This document shows positions 42,641-51,574 of a stretch of DNA of 64,000 bases, piece after piece (positions within the stretch are counted from its first letter, which is position 1; each line of letters starts with the position of its first letter). This DNA comes from Bacteriovoracaceae bacterium UBA6153 (GTDB lineage Bacteria > Bdellovibrionota > Bacteriovoracia > Bacteriovoracales > Bacteriovoracaceae). Position numbers and translations under genes: made by a program. The notes below the pieces were generated by a model that did no database searches, had not been told where the DNA came from, and was given only the letters and a program-made list of their open reading frames with translations. The stretch covers positions 58,079 to 122,078 of the forward strand of contig DIUR01000024.1 in NCBI GenBank assembly GCA_002428265.1, in the 5' to 3' direction.

Positions 42641-43325
42641 TTTTTTAATCTTATCGTTTTTAAGTTCATCTTTTGCAGCAGAAGATCTTGTAGGATTTTG
42701 CTTTGAGCGCTCTGTTAATCTGAGTCAGGCGCAGCAATCTATGTCATTTTTACTTCTACCTCATGAAAAGGTCTTTCCTAGAGCGGCCGACCATTGTTTT
42801 GATGTTTTAACATCGACCGATAGATCAAAGTTATTAGAAAAATTCTTAAGTCGCAGGTACAATCTTATAGCAGAGACTGGGGTTTCTGCTGCGAGCTCTG
42901 ATCTGCAAGATATGCAATGCAGACTAGAGCTCACAACCACAAGAATTAGAAAAGAAGAAGTGAAAGGCTTTCGAGCAGGGACTGGACTCATGGCCGCTGC
43001 GGGAACTAAAGATGTAAAAGAAGTTTCTTCTTCAGAATTGCTGCTAGCTTTTGGAAGGCCAGGTACATTAGATCTTGAAGGACGCAGTCTTCAAGTTGAG
43101 TGCACTAAAGGGGCATCAGGAGTTTATCAGTTAACTTTTTCATTCAGCGAGCAATATAGAAGCCGCGTGAGTAGTTCAGTCAGTTTAAAACAAGGTGAAA
43201 CGTTACAAGTGGCACAGGTGACAAAAGATCTGACAAGTCAGAGCAAGGCTTTAGGATTACCTCAGGCCCTTTATGAAGATATTCAAGGAAAAGAAAATAT
43301 TAGTTACGAATTGCGAATAAAGTAG
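42588..43325 (+). CDS. exported protein, unknown function, overlapping the DtxR-family gene
   Basis: 245 residues from ATG 42588, overlapping the last 53 bases of the regulator in another frame. A signal peptide (AIYRLISSFLILSFLSSSFAA) is followed by AEDLVGFCFERS. The mature part has strands and three or four cysteines; LELTTTRIRKEEVK and a strand-rich end. No family is known. Upstream alternatives (42504, 42582) exist, and no clear ribosome binding site is seen, so coupling to the regulator is likely. It ends 8 bases before the M3 peptidase gene. Confidence 0.65.
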   Translation: MTSFTIKKATAIYRLISSFLILSFLSSSFAAEDLVGFCFERSVNLSQAQQSMSFLLLPHEKVFPRAADHCFDVLTSTDRSKLLEKFLSRRYNLIAETGVSAASSDLQDMQCRLELTTTRIRKEEVKGFRAGTGLMAAAGTKDVKEVSSSELLLAFGRPGTLDLEGRSLQVECTKGASGVYQLTFSFSEQYRSRVSSSVSLKQGETLQVAQVTKDLTSQSKALGLPQALYEDIQGKENISYELRIK

Positions 43326-43333
43326 GAGAGACA

Positions 43334-45370
43334 ATGAACGTATTATTAAAAAAATTTACTACACCGTTTGAAACGGTTCCATTTAATGAAATTCAACCGG
43401 AAGATTTTCTTCCAGCTGCAAAAGAAGCTATCGCCACAGCTAAAAAGAGAATTGAAGACATCAAGACTAACAAGTCACCTGAGACTTTTGAAAATGTTGT
43501 TGAAGCTCTTGAAGCAGCAGGACCGGAAATTGAACTGATTGCTGGAATTTTCTTCAATCTTCACTCGGCTGAAACAAACGATAAAATCCAAAATATCGCG
43601 AAAGAATTTTCACCGCTTTTAACTGAGTATGGAAATGATATCAGTCTTGATGCTGATCTTTTCAAAAAAATTAAAAAAGTTTGGGATCACAAAGCAGAGT
43701 TCAAATTAAATGCTGAACAAACAATGCTTCTTGAAAAAAGCTATAAGAGTTTCGTAAGAAACGGAGCACTTTTAAATGATGCTCAAAAAGAAAGAATGAG
43801 AGAGATCTCAACAAAACTTTCTACTCTAGGTCTAAAGTTTGGCGATCATATTCTTAAAGAAACAAATGATTTTGTCATGTTCATCGACAACAAGGATGAT
43901 CTTAAAGGTCTTCCTGAAAGTGTCACTGAAGCAGCAGCTCAGACGGCAAAAGAAAAAGGCCAGGAAGGGAAATGGGCGTTCACACTTCAATACCCAAGTG
44001 TGATTCCATTTTTAACTCACGCTTCTAACCGCGAGCTTAGAAAGCATTTATGGCTTGCTAACTCGACTAAGGGATACAAAGACGGAGAAACTGATAATAA
44101 AGAAATTATTAAAGAGATTGCGACCCTTCGTCACCAGAAAGCAAATCTTTTAGGTTATGAGTCTCATGCTCATTTTATTCTTGAAGAAAGAATGGCTTCA
44201 AATCCAAAAACTGTTTTTGAGTTTATGGAAAATATTGTTAACCATGCAACTCCAGCGGCAATGAAAGAAACTGAAGAGTTAAAAGCTTACGCAAAAAAAC
44301 TAGATGGAATAAATGATCTTCAGAAGTGGGATACAGCTTATTACGCTGAAAAACTTAAGAATGAAAAATTCCAGGTTAACGATGAAATGCTTCGCCCATA
44401 CTTCAAACTAGAAAACGTTATTGATGGTGTTTTCCAAGTTGGAAAAAGACTTTACGGTCTGAACTTTGTTCAGCGCTTTGATATTCCTGTTTATCATGAA
44501 GATGTTAAAACTTATGAAGTTCTAGACGAAAATGGAAAACATATCTCTGTCTTTTATGCTGATTTTCACCCGAGAGCGACTAAGAGAAACGGAGCATGGA
44601 TGACAAGCTTCAGAGGACAAAAAGTAGATAATGGTGTTGAGGTTCGCCCACACGTTGCTATCGTTTGTAACTTTACAAAACCAACAGCTACAAAGCCATC
44701 TCTTTTAAGTTTTGAAGAAGTCACAACACTCTTCCATGAATTTGGACATGCTCTTCATGGAATGCTTGCTGATACAAAATATGAAAGCCTTTCAGGAACA
44801 AATGTTTACTGGGATTTCGTAGAACTTCCTTCCCAAATTCTTGAGAACTGGGCATATGAAAAAGAGTGTCTTGACCTTTTTGCTGAGCACTTTGAAACTG
44901 GCGAGAAAATCCCAGCTGAGTTAATTCAAAAAATCAGAGCATCATCAAGCTTCCTTGAAGGAAGAGCAACTCTAAGACAATTAAGTTTTGCTACTGTCGA
45001 TATGGCATGGCATTCATCAAATCCTGATTCAATCAGAGACATCGAAGAGTTTGAATACAGAATGATGAATAAGATGGATTTCCTTCCGGCCGTTCAAGGG
45101 ACAAGTATTTCAACTGCATTCTCTCACATCTTTGCAGGTGGGTACTCGGCAGGATACTATTCATACAAATGGGCAGAAGTTTTAGATGCTGATGCTTTTG
45201 AGTTCTTCAAAGAAAAAGGAATTTTCAGTCGCGAAGTGGCTGATAAATTCAAAGCAAATGTTCTTTCAAAAGGTGGAAGCCAACACCCAATGGATCTTTA
45301 CGTTGCTTTCAGAGGTAAACAGCCAAATCCAGATGCACTTCTAAGAAGAGCAGGATTATTGTCGAAATAA
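43334..45370 (+). CDS. M3-family oligopeptidase, Dcp/PrlC-like
   Basis: 678 residues. The zinc motif is HEFGHALH (about residues 467-474) in the TTLFHEFGHALHGMLA context, followed by the Dcp-like SGTNVYWDFVELPSQ (family: SGTxxxRDFVExPSQ) and the C-terminal AGGYSAGYYSYKWAEVLDADAF. The length matches Dcp/oligopeptidase A. No signal peptide is seen, so it is cytoplasmic and degrades oligopeptides. AGGAGAG precedes the ATG. Which M3 subgroup it is (Dcp or OpdA) is left open. Confidence 0.93.
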   Translation: MNVLLKKFTTPFETVPFNEIQPEDFLPAAKEAIATAKKRIEDIKTNKSPETFENVVEALEAAGPEIELIAGIFFNLHSAETNDKIQNIAKEFSPLLTEYGNDISLDADLFKKIKKVWDHKAEFKLNAEQTMLLEKSYKSFVRNGALLNDAQKERMREISTKLSTLGLKFGDHILKETNDFVMFIDNKDDLKGLPESVTEAAAQTAKEKGQEGKWAFTLQYPSVIPFLTHASNRELRKHLWLANSTKGYKDGETDNKEIIKEIATLRHQKANLLGYESHAHFILEERMASNPKTVFEFMENIVNHATPAAMKETEELKAYAKKLDGINDLQKWDTAYYAEKLKNEKFQVNDEMLRPYFKLENVIDGVFQVGKRLYGLNFVQRFDIPVYHEDVKTYEVLDENGKHISVFYADFHPRATKRNGAWMTSFRGQKVDNGVEVRPHVAIVCNFTKPTATKPSLLSFEEVTTLFHEFGHALHGMLADTKYESLSGTNVYWDFVELPSQILENWAYEKECLDLFAEHFETGEKIPAELIQKIRASSSFLEGRATLRQLSFATVDMAWHSSNPDSIRDIEEFEYRMMNKMDFLPAVQGTSISTAFSHIFAGGYSAGYYSYKWAEVLDADAFEFFKEKGIFSREVADKFKANVLSKGGSQHPMDLYVAFRGKQPNPDALLRRAGLLSK

Positions 45371-45379
45371 GGAGATTTT

Positions 45380-45682
45380 ATGGTGGCTAGCGCGGTTTTT
45401 AAATGCATTATGCTTGCGGGTTTTCACGTTGAAGTGGTTGAAGTGCCAGTTACGGAATATGAAACGGCACACATCAGTCAGCTTCATAATGGGGCTCAGT
45501 TTGAAGCTTCAGTAATGGAAGGAAGACTTAATTATGTTTCAATTGAAATTCCTGAAATTGGCGCAAAAACGATGAGCCATTCTTTTAAGGACTATGAGCA
45601 AAGAAGTATGTCGACTAGGCTGGAAGTGAAAAACACTCTGGCCACTATGGATTGTGAAATTAATAAAGTTCCAGTTAAATAA
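45380..45682 (+). CDS. small conserved-looking protein, unknown function
   Basis: 100 residues, no signal peptide, strand-rich (HVEVVEVPV, NYVSIEIPEIG). It follows the peptidase gene with a 9-base gap and has AGGAGA before the ATG, so it is in the same operon. A bidirectional terminator follows directly. I recognise no family. Confidence 0.65.
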   Translation: MVASAVFKCIMLAGFHVEVVEVPVTEYETAHISQLHNGAQFEASVMEGRLNYVSIEIPEIGAKTMSHSFKDYEQRSMSTRLEVKNTLATMDCEINKVPVK

Positions 45683-45710
45683 AAAAAGGCTCCTTATGGA
45701 GCCTTTTTTT
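45681..45710. terminator. bidirectional terminator (GGCTCC/GGAGCC type)
   Basis: AAAAAAAGGCTCC (45681-45693) pairs with GGAGCCTTTTTTT (45698-45710) around a TTAT loop. It serves both convergent genes; the minus-strand gene ends at 45710. Same core as at 18763 and 56399. Confidence 0.93.
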
Positions 45711-46699
45711 TAATCTACTCTTCTATCAAGTAAGTTTTTTAAGGCTTCATCATATTCCGCAATAATTCTTTTCGTAATGGCCGCTACAGTTTCTATTGCG
45801 TGTGAGAACTCAATCGTGGGCCCCGCAACCCATACTGTTTTATATGTTGCTGCGAAAGCTGCATTTTCTACGGCCTTCATGCCTTTATAATACGTAAGCA
45901 TTTTTGCGTATTTTTTGACTTGTTTATTTTTATTTAAAAACGACTCAAGCATATTTTGTTCAGTACCAATTTTTTTAACATACGGTGTGTTGATAACAGA
46001 GCATGGGCTTCCTGAAATTTTGTTAGTCATGACAATATCTTTTGCACCGAAGTCGACGACAGCTTGTTTGTACTCTTGAGAAACACCAGACTCGGTCGTT
46101 GCAATATAAGGAGAACCAATAGAGACACCTTCAGAGCCAAGAGCAAGGACAGATAAAAGTCCCGCACCTGTTCCGACACCGCCAGCATTGATGACAGGAA
46201 GAGAAGTTGCTTTTAGTAGCATGGGAACTAAAATAGAAGCAGCAATGGGACCAGCGTGCCCGCCAGCTCCAGAGTTGACTGCAATTAAAGCATCCGCTCC
46301 GAGGGATTCAACTTTTTTAGCGTATTCAACATCAACAACATCACAAAGAATTTTTACACCTAGTGGTTTTAGTCTTCTGATAACTTCTTCAGGTGAACCT
46401 AATGAGGTAATGACGAAAGCTGGTGGATATTTTTCTAGAATTTTTAAATGCTCGCTTAAGTGAACGTTTGACTTATTTACTATGAGATTGATTCCAAATT
46501 TTCCATTGCACTGAGTTCTCAAATCCGCGATGGCCGCTTCAAATTCAGCAGGAGTTCTCCAGTTTAGAGAGGGAATGCAACCTATGAATCCATTTTTATA
46601 GGCTTCAATCAGCATTTTGCTATTAGAAACAAGGAACATTGGAGCGAGAATAATTGGATACTTAATATCGAAAGTTTTAGTGATCCATGTCGAAATCAT
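45710..46699 (-). CDS. nitronate monooxygenase/enoyl-reductase-like FMN enzyme (NPD family)
   Basis: 329 residues from ATG 46699, which has AGGGGA 6 bases upstream; a longer reading from 46780 adds an implausible leader. It is a TIM barrel of the nitronate monooxygenase family: PIILAPMFLVSN at the start, GINLIVNKS, the SGAGGHAGP loop (His of the family GGHxG) and VINAGGVGTG followed by GSEGVSIGSPYI for FMN phosphate. Relatives include FabK and 2-nitropropane dioxygenase; the substrate is not certain. Confidence 0.85.
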   Translation of the reverse strand: MISTWITKTFDIKYPIILAPMFLVSNSKMLIEAYKNGFIGCIPSLNWRTPAEFEAAIADLRTQCNGKFGINLIVNKSNVHLSEHLKILEKYPPAFVITSLGSPEEVIRRLKPLGVKILCDVVDVEYAKKVESLGADALIAVNSGAGGHAGPIAASILVPMLLKATSLPVINAGGVGTGAGLLSVLALGSEGVSIGSPYIATTESGVSQEYKQAVVDFGAKDIVMTNKISGSPCSVINTPYVKKIGTEQNMLESFLNKNKQVKKYAKMLTYYKGMKAVENAAFAATYKTVWVAGPTIEFSHAIETVAAITKRIIAEYDEALKNLLDRRVD

Positions 46700-46843
46700 A
46701 CGTTCCCCTATGAGGTGAAAGAGTTTTATACAAAAATAATTGTAAGAAGTAAGAAGAGAAAAGGATAGAAAATTAGACAAATCTAATTAAAAGGAACAAA
46801 CTTTTTAATAATCAAGGATGATTACAGCCTAAAGGAATAGATT

Positions 46844-48040
46844 ATGAAAAGCTTGAAAATTTTTACAGTGGCGCTGGCAATGACTGCTACGACCGCATTT
46901 TCTTCAACAGACAAATTTGTCTACATCTCAATCGACTCTGATGCTCTGAACTTTTCTGAAAAAACTTTCGGAAATAGAGTGGAAGAAGTTAGTACAAAAG
47001 ACGGAATCAGCATTGTGAAAATCGATGAAGAATCGCTTCCGTGGCTCTCACTTTTAATGCATAGAAATTTTAATCGTTGTGGAGGCTTTATGCTTCACGA
47101 TGATGAAAATGATGCTATGGAATTATTAGCGTCTCAAGATGGTGCTCAGTTATTTGCTAAGAATAATGTTTTTGCAAACTACACTATTGATCAGGAAAAC
47201 CTGGTTAAGCCCCTTGTCGAAGATGTTAAAGCTGATCACATTTTTCAAGTGATCACTAAACTCTCTTCATTTAAAAATCGTTATTATAAAGGCGAGTTTG
47301 GAAAACAATCAGCTGCATGGATCAAAGATTACTGGACAGGCTTGGTCAAGAATCGCTCAGATGCAACAGTTGAATATTTTCCACACGCAAGTTGGGATCA
47401 ACCATCAATCGTTTTAACGCTTAAAGGCGAATCAGATGATGTGATTATTGTCGGAGGTCATCAGGATTCTATTAACGGATCTTTTGGTGGAGCAAGTTCA
47501 ACGGCACCTGGTGCTGATGACAATGCCTCAGGAATTGGAACAATTTCAGAAGTTATCAGAGTTTTAGTTGATAGCTCTTACCATCCTCAAAAAACAATTA
47601 AGTTCATGGCCTATGCTGCTGAAGAAGTTGGCTTATTAGGGTCAAAAGAAATTGCAAAAAGTTTCAAGCAAAAAGGGACTAATGTCATTGGTGTTTTACA
47701 GCTTGATATGACGAATTTCCAAGGAACAAAGACTCTTGATATCGTTATGATGAGAGATTATACCAACGATGATCAAAATAATTTCATTGGATCAATTATT
47801 GATCGTTATGTCCCAGGAATTAAGTGGGGATTTGATAAATGTGGTTATGGCTGCTCAGATCACGCTTCTTGGCACGCACAAGGTTTCCCAGCATCAATGC
47901 CATTTGAAGCTAGAAAAAATGACATGAACGGAAACATTCACACGGCACGAGATACACTCGCAGCATCAGGCGGAAATGCTAATCATGCCGCGAAGTTTGC
48001 TAAAATGGCCGTTGCATACGTAGTTGAATTAGACCGATAA
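46844..48040 (+). CDS. secreted M28-family zinc aminopeptidase
   Basis: 398 residues with a signal peptide (cleaved near FSST, residue 20) and a propeptide-like region up to about 110. The M28E catalytic domain resembles Vibrio leucine aminopeptidase. Its ligands are VGGHQDS (His), GADDNASG (Asp bridging), AAEEVGLLGS (Glu general base and ligand), LQLDMTNF (Asp) and IHTARDT (His). CGYGCSDH matches the disulfide loop of the Vibrio enzyme. It is probably exported to digest proteins or peptides, which fits a protein-feeding life. AAAGGAATAG precedes the ATG. Confidence 0.92.
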   Translation: MKSLKIFTVALAMTATTAFSSTDKFVYISIDSDALNFSEKTFGNRVEEVSTKDGISIVKIDEESLPWLSLLMHRNFNRCGGFMLHDDENDAMELLASQDGAQLFAKNNVFANYTIDQENLVKPLVEDVKADHIFQVITKLSSFKNRYYKGEFGKQSAAWIKDYWTGLVKNRSDATVEYFPHASWDQPSIVLTLKGESDDVIIVGGHQDSINGSFGGASSTAPGADDNASGIGTISEVIRVLVDSSYHPQKTIKFMAYAAEEVGLLGSKEIAKSFKQKGTNVIGVLQLDMTNFQGTKTLDIVMMRDYTNDDQNNFIGSIIDRYVPGIKWGFDKCGYGCSDHASWHAQGFPASMPFEARKNDMNGNIHTARDTLAASGGNANHAAKFAKMAVAYVVELDR

Positions 48041-48091
48041 GAAAGCAGATGATATAATCAGTCGTGAGTAACTAAAAAATAGGATTTTTTA

Positions 48092-50752
48092 TTGAGCACG
48101 ACTGATTTTCCCGCCCTCCCAGATTACCAAGGCATTAGAACACTTCTAGATGCTGAAAGAAAAACCCTTATCAAAATTCATTCTTTTTCTGAAAATGATG
48201 ATTATCTTCGTACTAATGAAGATGCAGAAATCGTTTTAAATTTCGTTGAAAAAACGCAAACAGCTTTGTGGACGACTTTTAAGCAATATCCTTCTCTGGT
48301 TTCAATTTTTAATACAGAGTACGTGAATTTCTTTGAGTTCATGCAAAGACAAAATATCGTTTCAACGATTTTCGTCGATGACTGTTTAATGCCTGAAAAA
48401 GAAATTTTCTTTTTTGGACAGGATGGGGGATTAAACCCAGCAGTTCTTGATTTGCATTATGCTGTTTTAAAAAAATGGGTTGATACAAAAGAAGTTAATC
48501 ACGTTGAAACACAAAAACTGATTAAAGAAAATTTTAACCTGGAATTAAAAACATCTAACCTGACTTGTCAGTGTGTGGCCTGTCTTGCTGATTATAGAAC
48601 AAGAGTTCGTGAAGTTATTTACGATGATTGTGTGGCCGCTATCAATGATACAAAAACTAAGATCGAAGAACAGATTGCTTCTCAGAAAGGTGATGCAATT
48701 GCAGACGTTACTGTTATTTATCAAAATCTTTTAAGATCCCTTGATAAAAAGTTTCAACAAGCACAGTTTAGACTTAAAAAATCTTCACTGAATCGTCTTG
48801 AGTCTCAGATTAAAGTTTTAACGGAAGAAACTTTTACTTATCCAAGTGTTCTTGCCAAAGATCATGCAAATAATCTCATCCTTTACTTTCACCGCCATCT
48901 TTCAGAAGAAGGTCTCTCGAGTGAACTAGTTAGTGATGAAGAGTATCACCGTTTCTTTAAACAACTTTCAAGCAACATCTGGAGACATGAAAAGTACCTG
49001 GTTGCTGAATTTAAAAAACTTATTAAATCAATTCTCGTATTAAAGAGAAAAGATATTTCATCTAATATTCTTCAGGAGTATTTAGGTCAGTTCTGGATTC
49101 ACTCTCACGCCAGAAAAATTCCTCGTAAGATTATTTATCACATGGGGCCTACGAACTCAGGAAAGACTTATCATGCGATTCAGGCCTTATCTAAGGCGAG
49201 AAAAGGCTGCTACCTTGCACCACTTAGACTTTTAGCTGCCGAGCTTTACGATACGCTGAACACCTTAGGAGCTAAGACTACTCTTCTTACTGGAGAGGAA
49301 GTTATTGAAGTAGAAGGGGCGACTCATTACTCATCAACCATTGAAATGGCGAAACTCAACGAAGAGTTCACTGTTGCTGTCATTGATGAAATTCAGATGA
49401 TCACAGATAAACAAAGAGGATGGGCATGGACCAGAGCTCTTGTTAATTTGCATGCATTCGAAGTTCATATTTGTGGTGACGGATCAGTTCTTAATTTAAT
49501 CCAACAGATTACTGATCTTTGTGGTGATGAACTCGAAGTCAGAAATTATGAGCGTATGACGGAGCTTAAAGTTGAAGACCGTCCAATCACTTTGGCTCAG
49601 CTGCAAAAAAGTGATGCTCTTATTGTTTTTTCAAGAAGAAATGCACTTAAGTATAAATATGACCTTGAGCAAATTGGATTTAAGGTTTCTATTATTTATG
49701 GAATGCTCTCTCCTGAAGTTCGTCGTGAACAGGCCAGAAAATTTGATAAAGGACTGACAGACGTTATTGTAAGTACTGATGCCATTTCTATGGGGATGAA
49801 CTTACCAATTAAGAGAATTGTTTTTTCGACTCTTACAAAACACATTAATTCACAAGAGTATCCAATTACTCCAAGTGAAATTAAGCAGATTGCCGGACGT
49901 GCTGGTAGATTTCAACGCTTTCCTGTTGGGGCGGTCACTTGTCTTCAAAAAGTTGAAGAGGGTCTGTCTGATATCCAGGATGCACTTGAGTCAACACTAG
50001 ATCAACAAACTCAAAGTATGGTCGGTCCCGATCTGGATATTTTTACGAAAGTTAACAATGCACTTTCATCAAACAATCTTCCTATTTTAAAGCTTTCGGA
50101 GTTTTTAAGATTATTCAACACGATGACTTTTACTAAGCCATTTTATTGTGTTGAACTCAAAGAAATGATCGAGCTTGCAGAAACGGTTGAAGATATCGAC
50201 AGCAATAACATGCTTTCATCAGCAGAAATATTTGGATTTGCCTGTGCACCTGTTAACTTAGGTTTACTAGAGCACGTTCAGTACTATGTTTGGATGCTGA
50301 AAAAATATGTTACGAACGACATTATTAAAAATGAACATATCAATCATAGTTCAAACGAAATTGATTATCTTGAAACAACTATTAAATGTGTAGAGTTATT
50401 CCAATGGCTGGCACGTCACTTTAACGGTAAGAATTTTGAATTTGACGAAAAAGACTTGCTGGAAAATAAGCTTCTGGCAGTGGATAAACTTAATATTCTT
50501 CTTTCTGATAAGATCACTCCATCATGTTCAAGCTGTGGTGCTAAACTTCCTGATACTGCTAAGTTTGCTATCTGTGAAGAGTGCTTTCAACAAAGACGTT
50601 TTACAAGACGACCTTTTCCTCAAAGAAGAGGACCAGGAAAGCCTGGAGATAAAAACTCTAATCTTGCTTCTGCTGTTGGATCAACGAAAGAAAACTTTCG
50701 TCAGGGGAAACCTTCGAAGAAGAGAAAATTTGCAGGAAAGCCTAAGAGATAG
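48092..50752 (+). CDS. SUV3-like DExH RNA helicase with N-extension and zinc-ribbon-like tail
   Basis: 886 residues from a TTG start (AGGA 7 bases before). An N-terminal region of about 340 residues with CQCVAC near residue 151 precedes the helicase core: MGPTNSGKTYHAIQAL (Walker A, about residue 350), APLRLLAAEL (motif Ia), VIDEIQM (motif II, SUV3-specific DEIQ), STDAISMGMNLP and QIAGRAGRF (motif VI). Near residue 810 comes CSSCGAK...CEEC, then a basic tail. SUV3 is the RNA helicase of the mitochondrial degradosome and has alphaproteobacterial relatives; a role in RNA turnover is inferred. Confidence 0.9.
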   Translation: MSTTDFPALPDYQGIRTLLDAERKTLIKIHSFSENDDYLRTNEDAEIVLNFVEKTQTALWTTFKQYPSLVSIFNTEYVNFFEFMQRQNIVSTIFVDDCLMPEKEIFFFGQDGGLNPAVLDLHYAVLKKWVDTKEVNHVETQKLIKENFNLELKTSNLTCQCVACLADYRTRVREVIYDDCVAAINDTKTKIEEQIASQKGDAIADVTVIYQNLLRSLDKKFQQAQFRLKKSSLNRLESQIKVLTEETFTYPSVLAKDHANNLILYFHRHLSEEGLSSELVSDEEYHRFFKQLSSNIWRHEKYLVAEFKKLIKSILVLKRKDISSNILQEYLGQFWIHSHARKIPRKIIYHMGPTNSGKTYHAIQALSKARKGCYLAPLRLLAAELYDTLNTLGAKTTLLTGEEVIEVEGATHYSSTIEMAKLNEEFTVAVIDEIQMITDKQRGWAWTRALVNLHAFEVHICGDGSVLNLIQQITDLCGDELEVRNYERMTELKVEDRPITLAQLQKSDALIVFSRRNALKYKYDLEQIGFKVSIIYGMLSPEVRREQARKFDKGLTDVIVSTDAISMGMNLPIKRIVFSTLTKHINSQEYPITPSEIKQIAGRAGRFQRFPVGAVTCLQKVEEGLSDIQDALESTLDQQTQSMVGPDLDIFTKVNNALSSNNLPILKLSEFLRLFNTMTFTKPFYCVELKEMIELAETVEDIDSNNMLSSAEIFGFACAPVNLGLLEHVQYYVWMLKKYVTNDIIKNEHINHSSNEIDYLETTIKCVELFQWLARHFNGKNFEFDEKDLLENKLLAVDKLNILLSDKITPSCSSCGAKLPDTAKFAICEECFQQRRFTRRPFPQRRGPGKPGDKNSNLASAVGSTKENFRQGKPSKKRKFAGKPKR

Positions 50753-50758
50753 TTGGTC

Positions 50759-51574
50759 ATGCATTATAGAGAATACGCAAAACAAATTTTGGAAGGGGCC
50801 TCACTTGATGACAAGCTCCTTTCATCTAAAGCAATAGTTCTTACAGAGAGTCTCGATTTATACGATCTTCCTACCAATCCAGGTAGAGTTAAAAAATTAG
50901 AGTTTAATAATGAGCAGGTAAAATTTCCAAGAAGTGCAAGTTTTCACCTCGAGGAAAAGCGTGGGCTCGCGCTACACTTTTTTGCCAATCATGAACTGTT
51001 GGCCATCGAGATGATGGCAGCAGCACTACTTTTATATCCAGATACAACTAAAGAGATGCTGACTTTCAAAAAAGGCTTGATTAAAACCATTCAAGACGAA
51101 CAAAAACATCTTAAGATGTATATTGCGCGTATGAAAGAGTTCGGAATAGAGCTGGGAGATTTTCCACTCAACGATTTTTTCTGGCGATCAATGGATAAAC
51201 TTAAAACTCCTTCACATTTTTATTCAGCGATGGCGATGACCTTTGAGTCTGCCAATCTTGATTTTGCCCAATTTTATGAAGAAGGCTTTAGAGCAGTAGA
51301 AGATTTTAAAACAGCAGAAATCATGAGAATCGTGCTTGAAGATGAAATCTCTCATGTTGCCCTGGGCGCTCATTGGTTAAACCAATGGAGAGGCGATAAA
51401 GACCTCTGGAACTATTACAAAACACACCTTCCAGGTGTTATGACTCCGGCCAGAGCAAAAGGCATTCACTTCGATAAAGAAATCAGATTAAAGGCCGGAC
51501 TAGACCATGAGTTCATCAGAGAACTGGATGAATTTAGAGATGAGTTTAAAGTCACTAACCGCAAGAATTGGTAA
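50759..51574 (+). CDS. DUF455 family ferritin-like di-iron protein
   Basis: 271 residues. Helical throughout with two ExxH motifs (DEQKH near residue 120 and DEISH near residue 200) and additional Glu residues (ANHELLAIEMMAAAL, FESANLDFA), the ligand pattern of ferritin-like di-iron proteins. The match is to DUF455, an uncharacterised family of likely oxidoreductases. ATG 50759 is used; a TTG at 50753 abuts the helicase stop. Its stop overlaps the next start (TAATG), so it is tightly coupled to the ATP-grasp gene. Confidence 0.8.
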   Translation: MHYREYAKQILEGASLDDKLLSSKAIVLTESLDLYDLPTNPGRVKKLEFNNEQVKFPRSASFHLEEKRGLALHFFANHELLAIEMMAAALLLYPDTTKEMLTFKKGLIKTIQDEQKHLKMYIARMKEFGIELGDFPLNDFFWRSMDKLKTPSHFYSAMAMTFESANLDFAQFYEEGFRAVEDFKTAEIMRIVLEDEISHVALGAHWLNQWRGDKDLWNYYKTHLPGVMTPARAKGIHFDKEIRLKAGLDHEFIRELDEFRDEFKVTNRKNW

